NCBI GenBank assembly: GCA_900557285.1
Contig: USSJ01000017.1
Coordinates: 1-10,888 of the forward strand
Length of the DNA: 10,888 bases
Direction: 5' to 3'
DNA from: an uncultured Clostridia bacterium
Lineage (GTDB): Bacteria; Bacillota; Clostridia; Christensenellales; Borkfalkiaceae
Shown here: positions 1-5,657 of the stretch, in pieces
How positions within the stretch are numbered: the first letter of the stretch is position 1
How the letters are laid out: every line of letters starts with the position of its first letter
Translations under genes and position numbers: made by a program
The notes under the pieces: generated by a model
The model's database searches: none
The model's input: the letters and a program-made list of their open reading frames with translations, nothing else
Told to the model about the DNA's origin: nothing

Positions 1-293
1 AAATTATGACATGTAGAAATATTTTCTGGTTTAGCTCCATTTTTAATAGCTGTTTCAATGATATCAATAAAACTTGTAGACATTTCAATTTTAATGCCTT
101 CTTTATTATTAATAAGAGTGGCATCCCTTTCATCGTTAAAACTAAAATCCATTCTTAAAATATCTACCCCAATATCTTTAAAAACCGAAAGGTCTGTTTC
201 TGTTGCTTCTAATCTATGAAATAATTCACTATTACAGTCACCAGAAACAATCATGCCATATTTATGAACGATTTTTATAAAAATCTGATTTTC
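1..293 (-). pseudogene. Partial MupG/DUF871-family gene (6-phospho-N-acetylmuramidase-like), cut at both ends
   Basis: The minus strand reads open from about 293 to the window edge. The product resembles the N-terminal TIM-barrel region of the DUF871/MupG family, which hydrolyses 6-phospho-MurNAc-containing sugars during cell-wall recycling. Recognisable stretches are [10 protein letters not shown] (a strand ending in an Asp), IGVDILRMDFSF (family form: GIRMDYG), KIEMSTS (family form: LNAST) and GAKPENISTCHN (the family has a HN followed by YPRP). Codon use is strongly AT-biased (TTA, AGA, AAT, ATT), unlike every other gene here. The piece has no start: its frame runs into the tilS P-loop coding region, where it cannot be real. 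The 3' side leaves the window. It may be foreign DNA joined by assembly or recombination. Family assignment is fairly secure; the exact right-hand boundary (about 264-295) is not. Confidence 0.65.
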
Positions 294-1667
294 AAGGGCG
301 AAAAAATTGCCGTCGCAGTAAGCGGCGGCAGCGATTCTGTTGCTTTGCTGCATTTTTTATGCGAAAGGTCGAAGACGGACGGATTCTTTGTCTGTGCGGT
401 CAATATAGAACACGGGATCCGCGGCGAAAGTTCGCGGGCAGATTCGGAATTTGTGAAATCGGTCTGCGATCGGATGCGGGTGCCGCTGTTTTCTTATTCT
501 GCCGATGTGCCTTCTCTTGCAAAAGAGTGGGGGATGGGAACGGAAGATGCGGCGCGCCGTGTTCGGTATCGTCTTTTTTTGCGGATATTGCAAGAAGACA
601 AGGCGGACGTGATCGTTACGGCGCATCATGCGGGCGACAATGCGGAGAGCGTGTTGTTCAACCTGTTTCGCGGCAGTGCGCTTGCGGGTGCGGGCGGGAT
701 CCGTGATTTTATTCCCGCAAAAGAACTGGCGGAACGCTTCATGCCGGAAATTTCGGCAGAACGGGTACTGGACAGCAAAGGGATCGCGCGGCCCTTTCTC
801 GGCGTTTCGAAGGAAAAAATTTTAGAATATCTGCGCGAAAACGGGCTTTCCTGGCGGGAGGACGAGACGAATTCGGACACCGCGTATACCCGTAATTTTT
901 TGCGGCACGAAATTTTGGGTCGGATCAAGGAGCGGTTCGCGAACGCTGAAGAGGCGCTGTATCGGTTTTCCTGCATGGCGCGGGAGGACGACGCGTATCT
1001 GTATTCTTTGACGGACGAATATTATACGGAAGGGGAAGTGTGTACGATCGATGTGAGTGCGCCCAAGCCGCTGTTTTATCGGTGTGCGCTGCGTGCGCTG
1101 AGACATTTCGGCGTGGAAAAGGATTATACGCAGGCGAACCTGGATGATATGTATGCGCTGTCGCAGGGGCGAAACGGTGCAAGGGCGGATCTTCCGCAAG
1201 GGGTATGCGCGGTGCGCGAATACGGAAAAATTGCGGTTTTTCTTGCAAAAGAGCCGTGTTACGGCGGGGAATATATTTTTTCGGAAGGGGAATTTACTTT
1301 CGGGGATATGTTGGCAAAGGTACAGCGCGGCGGAAAGATCGGGGACGGAGAGAAAAAGGGACGGTATAAAAATCTTACGATCGATGCGGAAAAACTTCCG
1401 CAAAATTGCGTGCTGCGGCTGCGGAAAGAGGGGGACGTATTTCAGAAATTCGGTTCGGGAACAAAAAAACTGAAAGAATTTCTGATCGATAAGAAGATTC
1501 CGAAGCGGGAAAGGGATCAGCTTCCCGTGCTGGCTGGCGGAAAAGAGGTTTATGCCGTATTCGGCGTGGAAATATCGGAAAAATGTAAGCTGGAAGAAAA
1601 TTCCGGGCAGATCTATACATTGTCATTATACGAAAAAGGAGAAAAAGACAAATGCATCAGGACGTAG
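264..1667 (+). CDS. tilS: tRNA(Ile)-lysidine synthetase TilS (5' end probably not native)
   Basis: TilS uses ATP and lysine to convert C34 of the AUA-reading tRNA-Ile to lysidine, an essential cytoplasmic step. The N-type ATP pyrophosphatase loop SGGSDS lies at residues 20-25, followed by the family block [11 protein letters not shown] near 119-129 and [12 protein letters not shown] just after it. The C-terminal substrate-binding domain (about 382-440) has [21 protein letters not shown] and the VFGVEISEK ending. Length (467 aa) is normal. The 3' end overlaps hpt by 16 bp, so translation is probably coupled. The start is doubtful: ATG 264 has no Shine-Dalgarno site, and roughly the first ten codons lie in AT-rich DNA that reads as MupG on the other strand, so the native N-terminus (usually some residues longer before the P-loop) seems replaced. 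The enzyme identity is certain; the start is not. Confidence 0.93.
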   Translation: MNDFYKNLIFKGEKIAVAVSGGSDSVALLHFLCERSKTDGFFVCAVNIEHGIRGESSRADSEFVKSVCDRMRVPLFSYSADVPSLAKEWGMGTEDAARRVRYRLFLRILQEDKADVIVTAHHAGDNAESVLFNLFRGSALAGAGGIRDFIPAKELAERFMPEISAERVLDSKGIARPFLGVSKEKILEYLRENGLSWREDETNSDTAYTRNFLRHEILGRIKERFANAEEALYRFSCMAREDDAYLYSLTDEYYTEGEVCTIDVSAPKPLFYRCALRALRHFGVEKDYTQANLDDMYALSQGRNGARADLPQGVCAVREYGKIAVFLAKEPCYGGEYIFSEGEFTFGDMLAKVQRGGKIGDGEKKGRYKNLTIDAEKLPQNCVLRLRKEGDVFQKFGSGTKKLKEFLIDKKIPKRERDQLPVLAGGKEVYAVFGVEISEKCKLEENSGQIYTLSLYEKGEKDKCIRT

Positions 1668-2191
1668 AAAGCATCATGTTTTCCAAAGAGCAGATCGCGG
1701 CGCGCATCGGAGAATTGGCGGCGCGGCTGGACAAAGAATATGCGGGCAAAAATCCGTTGATGGTAGGAATTCTGAAGGGGAGCGTGATGTTTTACGCGGA
1801 TCTTTTGCGCGCCATGACGATCCCCGTGGAAATGGATTTTATGGCGATCTCATCCTACGGAGCAGGAACGAAATCTTCGGGTGAAGTCAAGCTCATCAAG
1901 GATCTGGACAGAAAGATTGAGGGCAGACACGTCATTATCGTGGAAGACATCATCGATTCGGGTTATACGCTTTCTTATCTGAAACGCATGCTGTATTCGA
2001 GAAAACCCGAAAGCGTGAAGATCTGCGCGCTTCTGGATAAGTACAGCCGCCGCGTCGTACCCATCGAAGCGGACTACAAGGGCTTCGACTGCGCCGACGA
2101 GTTTGTGGTCGGGTTCGGGCTGGACTATGCGGAAAGGTATCGCAATCTGCCGTACATAGGCATTCTCAAAAGAAGCGTTTATGAAAAGTAA
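1652..2191 (+). CDS. hpt: Hypoxanthine(-guanine) phosphoribosyltransferase
   Basis: The enzyme salvages purines by transferring the ribose-5-phosphate of PRPP to hypoxanthine or guanine, giving IMP or GMP. The 179-aa product has the expected family landmarks: LKGSVMF near 43-49, the flexible-loop region with SSYG, the PRPP-binding signature [14 protein letters not shown] at about 94-107 with its two acidic residues, and the C-terminal [20 protein letters not shown] block. The start is ATG 1652, with AAGGAGA at 1636-1642 nine bases upstream, placing it inside the end of tilS (16-bp overlap). The tilS-hpt pairing is common in Bacillota and is usually followed by ftsH; here a new promoter and rplU follow instead. 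There is no intrinsic terminator after the stop, so some read-through into rplU is likely. Confidence 0.96.
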   Translation: MHQDVESIMFSKEQIAARIGELAARLDKEYAGKNPLMVGILKGSVMFYADLLRAMTIPVEMDFMAISSYGAGTKSSGEVKLIKDLDRKIEGRHVIIVEDIIDSGYTLSYLKRMLYSRKPESVKICALLDKYSRRVVPIEADYKGFDCADEFVVGFGLDYAERYRNLPYIGILKRSVYEK

Positions 2192-2216
2192 AAATTGTTT
2201 CGTAAGGCAAAATCGC

Positions 2217-2245
2217 TTGACAGGAAAGGCGGGATGTGTTAATAT
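2217..2245 (+). promoter_or_regulatory. Sigma-A promoter of rplU-rpmA
   Basis: A perfect -35 box TTGACA (2217-2222) is followed after 17 bp by TAATAT (2240-2245), close to the ideal vegetative promoter. It lies 26 bp after the hpt stop and points at rplU, with a predicted start near 2252. Seen directly; activity is inferred. Confidence 0.85.
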
Positions 2246-2251
2246 ATGATT

Positions 2252-2320
2252 CGAGCCGCTCGTAGCGGGCTTTATAAGCGTGCGCACGCGCACCGCCTTG
2301 GCACACGGCGAGACTGGTTA
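2252..2320 (+). promoter_or_regulatory. Structured 5' leader of rplU, possible L21 autoregulatory leader
   Basis: The roughly 70-nt leader between the promoter and the ribosome binding site folds locally. There is a stem of 2254-2260 with 2264-2271 (AGCCGCT with AGCGGGCT, one bulged G), a GC-rich self-complementary stretch near 2278-2290 (GCGTGCGCACGC) and a small CGCC/GGCG stem just before the binding site. Ribosomal protein L21 leaders that regulate their own operon are known in Bacillota, and position and size fit that class. I could not match the consensus structure by eye, so the regulatory role is inference. Confidence 0.45.
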
Positions 2321-2336
2321 GAGGAGGTAAAATATT

Positions 2337-2642
2337 TTGTACGCAATCATCGAAAACGGAAACAAGCAGTACAAGGTTTCCGAGGGCGACGTTGTCCGCG
2401 TAGAGAAGCTGAACGCAGAAGTCGGCGCAACCGTCGAGTTCAAAGCGGTTCTGGTTTCGGCAGACGACGGGATCAAGGTCGGCGCAGACGTAGCAAACGC
2501 AAAAGTCAGCGCAAAGGTCGAAGCGCAGGATAAGTTCAAGAAGATCGTCGTGTTCAAGTACAAGGCGAAGAAGAACGAGCGCAAAAAGCAAGGCCATCGC
2601 CAGCCCTTCACCGCGGTCAAGATCGAAAAGATCACGCTGTAA
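2337..2642 (+). CDS. rplU: 50S ribosomal protein L21
   Basis: L21 binds 23S rRNA in the large subunit near L20. The 101-aa product starts [17 protein letters not shown] and ends with the diagnostic [15 protein letters not shown] segment, which matches family length and C-terminal signature. The start is a TTG (2337) supported by GAGGAGG at 2321-2327 with nine bases of spacing; no ATG or GTG fits the conserved N-terminus. It is the first gene after the promoter at 2217, and rpmA follows 57 bp later. A 5-bp stem GCCGC/GCGGC (2656-2660 with 2669-2673) followed by a T-run lies in that gap and could tune expression between the two genes. The small prp (ysxB) gene usually found between rplU and rpmA in Bacillota is absent. 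Confidence 0.96.
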   Translation: MYAIIENGNKQYKVSEGDVVRVEKLNAEVGATVEFKAVLVSADDGIKVGADVANAKVSAKVEAQDKFKKIVVFKYKAKKNERKKQGHRQPFTAVKIEKITL

Positions 2643-2699
2643 AGCAAAGGCGTCCGCCGCAGAGTAATGCGGCACACATTTTTTAAGGAGGATAAATAA

Positions 2700-2975
2700 A
2701 TGATTCTTATCAATTTATTTGCTCATAAAAAAGGAACCGGTTCGTCGCACAACGGCCGCGACAGCGAAGCGAAACGCCTTGGCGTGAAGCGTTCGGACGG
2801 GCAGGAAGTGCTTGCTGGCAACATTTTGGTTCGTCAGCGCGGCACGAAATTCCATGCCGGCAACAATGTCGGGATCGGCAAAGACGATACGCTGTTCGCA
2901 CTCGTGGACGGTGTTGTCCGGTTTGAAAGATTGGGCAAAGACAGAAAACAGGTCAGCGTTTACAAAGCACAGTAA
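2700..2975 (+). CDS. rpmA: 50S ribosomal protein L27 with N-terminal extension
   Basis: L27 places its flexible N-terminus near the peptidyl-transferase centre. The product (91 aa) carries [20 protein letters not shown], the [15 protein letters not shown] block and the [17 protein letters not shown] ending. AAGGAGG at 2685-2691 supports ATG 2700. The protein does not begin directly with the AHKKG of E. coli-type L27 but with MILINLF before it. This parallels the short Bacillota extension (MLRLDLQFF in Bacillus) that the protease Prp removes to expose the mature N-terminus. The usual FFA at the cleavage site is LFA here. No prp gene sits between rplU and rpmA, so cleavage would need a prp elsewhere. 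An intrinsic terminator follows the stop at once; no obg gene follows. Confidence 0.96.
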   Translation: MILINLFAHKKGTGSSHNGRDSEAKRLGVKRSDGQEVLAGNILVRQRGTKFHAGNNVGIGKDDTLFALVDGVVRFERLGKDRKQVSVYKAQ

Positions 2976-2977
2976 CC

Positions 2978-3007
2978 AAAAACCCCGCAAAAATTGCGGG
3001 GTTTTTT
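2978..3007 (+). terminator. Intrinsic terminator after rpmA
   Basis: CCCCGCAA (2983-2990) pairs perfectly with TTGCGGGG (2994-3001) around a 3-nt loop and is followed by six Ts. Flanking A and T runs (2978-2982, 3002-3006) could extend the stem. It lies 3 bp past the rpmA stop and ends the rplU-rpmA unit. Confidence 0.92.
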
Positions 3008-3021
3008 ATTTATTAAGAGGC

Positions 3022-3066
3022 AATGCCGCGGCGCACAAATATTTTTGTGCGCCGCGGTATTTTTTT
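3022..3066 (+). terminator. Second strong hairpin with T-tract (backup terminator or small palindromic element)
   Basis: Positions 3022-3039 pair with 3044-3061 (18 bp, one G-T wobble), with CCGCGGCGCACAAA as the core of the 5' arm, a 4-nt loop and a following run of Ts. It sits just downstream of the rpmA terminator. The outer part of its 5' arm (3022-3034) is also perfectly complementary to 3104-3116, so alternative pairings are possible. Function as a terminator is inferred from shape only. Confidence 0.5.
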
Positions 3067-3103
3067 CGAGCGAAACTGTCTAAGGGGAGAAAGAATTTTT
3101 CGC

Positions 3104-3120
3104 GCGCCGCGGCATTTTTT
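3104..3120. repeat. Third copy of the 3022 hairpin arm
   Basis: GCGCCGCGGCATT (3104-3116) is the exact reverse complement of 3022-3034 and a direct near-repeat of the arm at 3049-3061, again followed by Ts. The three copies within 100 bp look like a small repeated palindromic motif rather than coding sequence. Confidence 0.6.
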
Positions 3121-3256
3121 GTTCGCGTCGGGGTATCGGAGTTTGTAAATTGCCGTCGGGTAAAATTACGGATCAAAAATACGCTCTTTGTACGGATGAC
3201 AAAATCAAAACCGCAACGGACGATGCGGCAGGGTGCGGCAAACGAAGCAACAGGGG

Positions 3257-3367
3257 CGGCAGACAAAGATGCTGGTAAACGGCAGGCGAATAGTGGGGGA
3301 ATAGCGGGCGAAGCGGCGGGTAAACGGCAGACAAAACGGCGGACGAAACGGCGGACGAAACGATAGA
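3257..3367. repeat. Degenerate tandem repeat array, core of three 12-bp units
   Basis: Three 12-bp units run head to tail at 3324-3359 (ACGGCAGACAAA, then ACGGCGGACGAA twice), with a decayed fourth at 3360. Related pieces occur upstream: CGGCAGACAAA at 3257-3267 and 3325-3335, and GGTAAACGGCAG at 3274-3285 and 3319-3330. In one plus frame the units would read Lys-Arg-Arg-Thr, but there is no ribosome binding site and no conserved protein, so I treat it as simple-sequence expansion in non-coding DNA. Confidence 0.65.
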
Positions 3368-3377
3368 CGTGGCGGCG

Positions 3378-3415
3378 AAAAAATAAGGCGGAGCCTGCTT
3401 AGAGCAGGCTCCGCC
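3378..3415 (-). terminator. Intrinsic terminator, minus strand
   Basis: GGCGGAGCCTGCT (3387-3399) and AGCAGGCTCCGCC (3403-3415) form a perfect 13-bp stem with a 3-nt loop. Read on the minus strand it is followed by TTATTTTTT (3386-3378), the signature of a Rho-independent terminator. On the plus strand no T-run follows, so the direction is clear. No protein gene is obvious upstream on the minus strand; the site suits the end of the transcription unit that starts near 4241. Confidence 0.82.
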
Positions 3416-3874
3416 TCGTTGAAATATAAATAAGGGGGAAAATTGAGTAGACGTAATCGGTATTCCCGATCGGACGCATTGCATAAACGCCGTGCATTCC
3501 GCTCAGCGCAGGCAAGCGCCGAAACAACATTCCCCGTCGGCGTTTGTGTTCTCCGGCAACAGCCGGACAGCATTTCTTCGGGCGGTGCCGCAAAAGGCAC
3601 TTGCCTGATCGGATGCTGTATCTCATTCCAAAACACAGGCGGATCGGCTCCGGTACGCGGCAAATTGCGGAATGACCGCAAAAGTCTTTTGCCGTTTGCC
3701 GCCGGCAGGGGATAGGATAAGCAGCCCGCAGGGCATAAGCACTGCGGGCGAATCAACAAATTTATTCAGTTTTCAGGAACTTGTAAGCACTTTGTTTCGC
3801 ATATTTCCATAATCGGTACGGGCGCATCCCACCTGCAGCGCGTTCCGCCTGCCCGCAAAATCTGAAACTTTGGC

Positions 3875-3907
3875 CTATTGAACCGTTCCCATCCTAAAAT
3901 CGTACAT
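3875..3907 (-). CDS. Micro-ORF 2, 10 codons
   Basis: An ATG at 3907 opens a second 10-codon frame (MYDFRMGTVQ, then TAG), preceded 8 nt upstream by a full AGGAGG (3916-3921). It has the same length and the same first two residues as micro-ORF 1 and lies in the same frame 15 nt beyond that ORF's stop codon. Two consecutive well-placed binding sites on such tiny frames are unusual; whether they are translated is unknown. Confidence 0.25.
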   Translation of the reverse strand: MYDFRMGTVQ

Positions 3908-3922
3908 TGGACCGCCCTCCTG

Positions 3923-3955
3923 TCAAGCAAGTTTTCTCAGGTCTGATTTGTACAT
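3923..3955 (-). CDS. Micro-ORF 1, 10 codons
   Basis: An ATG at 3955 opens a 10-codon frame (MYKSDLRKLA, then TGA). GGGAGG at 3963-3968 lies 7 nt upstream, a spacing typical of a used site. Its stop lies 2 nt before the ribosome binding site of the next micro-ORF. It could be a leader peptide, the 5' scrap of a decayed gene, or chance. No family is recognised. Confidence 0.25.
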   Translation of the reverse strand: MYKSDLRKLA

Positions 3956-4247
3956 AGCAGTACCTCCCTTCTTTCCGGCATGAACTTCGGCTCCGCCTCT
4001 TCATCCGGCCCCTCTTTTCCGATAAGCCTAAGTGTGATCGCGGCGTACTGCCCCGTTCCGCTCCGCTGCTTCCCGATCGAAATTTCCTTACCTTTCTCTT
4101 TACCCTTGCGCCGATATTCCCTGTGCACAATTTCCGGTGGAAACCAACGCAAATTATTTTGTATTGGGAGAGATGCAGCTTTCGCGTGCCGTCCATTGAG
4201 TTGTACCGAGGGAAAATTGTTTGGATTTTTTCCCTTAGGTCACCTTT

Positions 4248-4275
4248 ATTATACCATATCTTTTTCCCTTGTCAA
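4248..4275 (-). promoter_or_regulatory. Strong sigma-A promoter, minus strand
   Basis: On the minus strand a perfect TTGACA (4270-4275) is followed after 16 bp by a perfect TATAAT (4248-4253), in AT-rich surroundings. Transcription would start near 4241 and run away from the ger operon into the region without recognised genes. A hairpin (4209-4235) sits at the predicted 5' end of the transcript. Confidence 0.85.
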
Positions 4276-4366
4276 GAGTGTTTTGAAAAAAATTTTAATA
4301 TTTCTGAAAATTATCACATATATATGGTAAATTTTCACAATTTTGGGAGGTATTTGAAAATACGTC

Positions 4367-4435
4367 GACGGGTACAATGCCGCATTCCGGACAATGAATT
4401 ACGGGAATAGGCGTGTTCCGGCGTCTCTGACGGGA
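4367..4435 (-). pseudogene. Relic of leucyl-tRNA synthetase (about 23 codons)
   Basis: The minus strand from 4435 reads SRQR, three non-matching residues, then TPIPVIHCPECGIVPV. This follows the class-I leucyl-tRNA synthetase stretch SRQRYWGTPIP-V-HC--CG-VPVP, with the zinc-type CPECG pair in place. The expected YWG is RRN here and the homology stops abruptly after 4367, where the next residues no longer match. There is no start, no RBS and no continuation, so it is a dead fragment lying about 20 bp after the gerC stop on the same strand, next to the promoter at 4248. The match is from memory of the family; a database search would settle it. Confidence 0.55.
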
Positions 4436-4454
4436 AACGGGCCGGCCGCGCGAT

Positions 4455-5654
4455 TTAATGCAGGGTATCGAAGCGGATGTCGAAGGCGGCTTTGGCAGAA
4501 GCGAGAGCATTTTCGCCGAGGGTATTGAGCAGGCGGGGCTGATATCTTTGCAGGCTTTGGCTGATCTTAAACAGATCGCAGCCGCAATCCTGTGCTTTTT
4601 TGAAGGCGGCATCGAGCTGAGTCTGCATGCGTTCTTCGGCGGCGCGCAGAACGTAGGCGGGCACAACGGAAGATTGCGCGACTTCCTGTGTGGCGCCTGC
4701 GTCGCTTGCGTCGGCGACCTGCGCGCGGGCGCGGATGGAAAAATGAAGGACGGGAACGCCGTTTTCATTTGAAATTTTTCTGGATTTTTTTGTGATTTTG
4801 ATTTTGAGGTTGTAGGTGACGTTTTCGCCGTTTTCGTAGACGGAAACGTTTCCGTAGGCGAAATCGGTGGCGGTATCGGCGAGGTTGAAGGCGAGCGTTT
4901 CTTCGGCGTTGAGGATCCCTGCCTGTTGTCCGTTGCGGAACAGCATGGTAGAGGACGCGTCGAAAACGTCGGAGCCGGCGGAGCCGCTCTGTTGTGCCGC
5001 CCCGCCCTGCGCATCGCTTTGGGAAGAAGAGCCGCTCTCGTTTTCGCCCTGGGCGTCTTTTTTGAGGGTAAGAACGGGGAGAAAACTGCTCTTTCCGACC
5101 GAGTAATAGCCTTTGGAAAATTCGCGCAGGCTGTTTACGCTGACCAGCCCCGTTTTTTGCGCTTCGGAAGAAAGCACCTTTTCGATGGCGGCGTAGGTCA
5201 TGTCGCCGACGGGCGACTGTGCGCCGAGCGCGTCTTCGGCGCGATCGGCGCACACCGCAACAAGACACGAATCTTCCACGAACTGGCTCCTGAGAAAATA
5301 ATCGAGGGAGCGGAATACGTCCGTTTCGGTCGCTTCCGCGCCCAAAAGGATCAGGCGGCAATGCACCAAAGTCGGGTACCAGCCTGTTTTCAGGTTGAGT
5401 TCCGCGATCGCTTCGCCGACCGTCCGCGCTCCCTTGACCGATACGTTCCCTGCCGTACCGTTTCCGCCCGCTTCGGGCACGGCGATCTGCGCGGTAACGT
5501 CGAGCAAGCCTTCTTCCCCTCTGTCGATCCCGATCGCCGTAATAATGGACGTTTTCTGGATATCGATCAGACCGAAATCGTTGGAGAAAAACAGCAAAAG
5601 CAAAAATGCCGCGATCAGCAGGAAAACGCGCGTTGCAATTTTATTTGTTTTCAT
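4455..5654 (-). CDS. gerC: Ger(x)C-family spore germination protein without lipobox cysteine
   Basis: GerC is the third subunit of nutrient germinant receptors, normally a lipoprotein on the outer face of the spore inner membrane. This 399-aa product has the family N-terminal landmark IITAIGIDRG (37-46), the LGAEATETDVFRSLDYFLR region, the STMLFRNGQQAGILNAEET block near 235-253 and a helical C-terminal domain. A Ser/Gly/Gln/Ala-rich linker of about 30 residues (199-230) separates the domains. The start is ATG 5654, with AAAGGAG overlapping the end of gerB. It is the last gene of the operon, 3 bp after gerB. Oddity: residues 8-23 form a hydrophobic segment, but the usual Gly-Cys-Trp lipobox just before the mature domain is missing (FFSNDFGLIDIQK instead), so it is probably anchored by an uncleaved transmembrane helix. 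No intrinsic terminator is visible downstream. Confidence 0.87.
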   Translation of the reverse strand: MKTNKIATRVFLLIAAFLLLLFFSNDFGLIDIQKTSIITAIGIDRGEEGLLDVTAQIAVPEAGGNGTAGNVSVKGARTVGEAIAELNLKTGWYPTLVHCRLILLGAEATETDVFRSLDYFLRSQFVEDSCLVAVCADRAEDALGAQSPVGDMTYAAIEKVLSSEAQKTGLVSVNSLREFSKGYYSVGKSSFLPVLTLKKDAQGENESGSSSQSDAQGGAAQQSGSAGSDVFDASSTMLFRNGQQAGILNAEETLAFNLADTATDFAYGNVSVYENGENVTYNLKIKITKKSRKISNENGVPVLHFSIRARAQVADASDAGATQEVAQSSVVPAYVLRAAEERMQTQLDAAFKKAQDCGCDLFKISQSLQRYQPRLLNTLGENALASAKAAFDIRFDTLH

Positions 5655-5657
5655 GGT

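Larger units (their letters stand above)
3766..4229 (-). other. Interrupted coding-like frame of unknown function inside the unit
   Basis: One minus-strand frame is open from about 4229 to a TGA at 3937-3939 and then, in the same frame, to a TGA at 3766-3768. The first part is lysine-rich and ends EAEPKFMPERREVLLCTNQT. The second part (56 codons) includes LGWERFNRPKFQILRAGG and a cysteine-bearing CRWDAPVPIMEICETKC. Neither part has a good start codon with a Shine-Dalgarno site in this frame, and I recognise no family. It could be a pseudogene split by a stop mutation, two small proteins, or a chance frame over a structured RNA. Confidence 0.22.
3378..4241 (-). ncRNA. Candidate large structured RNA or relic transcription unit of about 865 nt
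   Basis: A strong sigma-A promoter (4248-4275) and a strong minus-strand terminator (3378-3415) bracket this stretch, yet no reading frame spans it or resembles a known protein with confidence. The 3' half contains several perfect stems: 3724-3730 with 3743-3749; 3657-3664 with 3695-3702, enclosing 3665-3670 with 3676-3681; 3585-3589 with 3596-3600; 3553-3557 with 3562-3566; and 3485-3492 with 3538-3545. Near the 5' end AGGGAAAA and TTTTCCCT pair (4228-4235 with 4209-4216). This is the architecture expected of a large non-coding RNA. I do not recognise the family. The alternative is a decayed small mobile element, suggested by short peptide-like frames and two micro-ORFs in the 5' half. Promoter, terminator and hairpins are seen; the RNA interpretation is inference. 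Confidence 0.35.

Noticed and set aside
2812..3366. Plus-strand ORF with a Lys/Arg-rich KRRT-repeat tail
   Set aside because: It begins inside rpmA in another frame and crosses the rpmA terminator; the basic tail is a translation of the 12-bp repeats.
3443..3715. Plus-strand 90-codon ORF starting TTG with AAGGGGG upstream
   Set aside because: The spacing is short, no family is recognised, the composition is odd, and it lies antisense to the hairpin-dense unit; it is more likely a chance frame.
3205..3759. Minus-strand 184-codon ORF over the hairpin region
   Set aside because: It runs straight through the intrinsic terminator at 3378-3415, ends in low-complexity repeats, and has no conserved motif or ribosome binding site.
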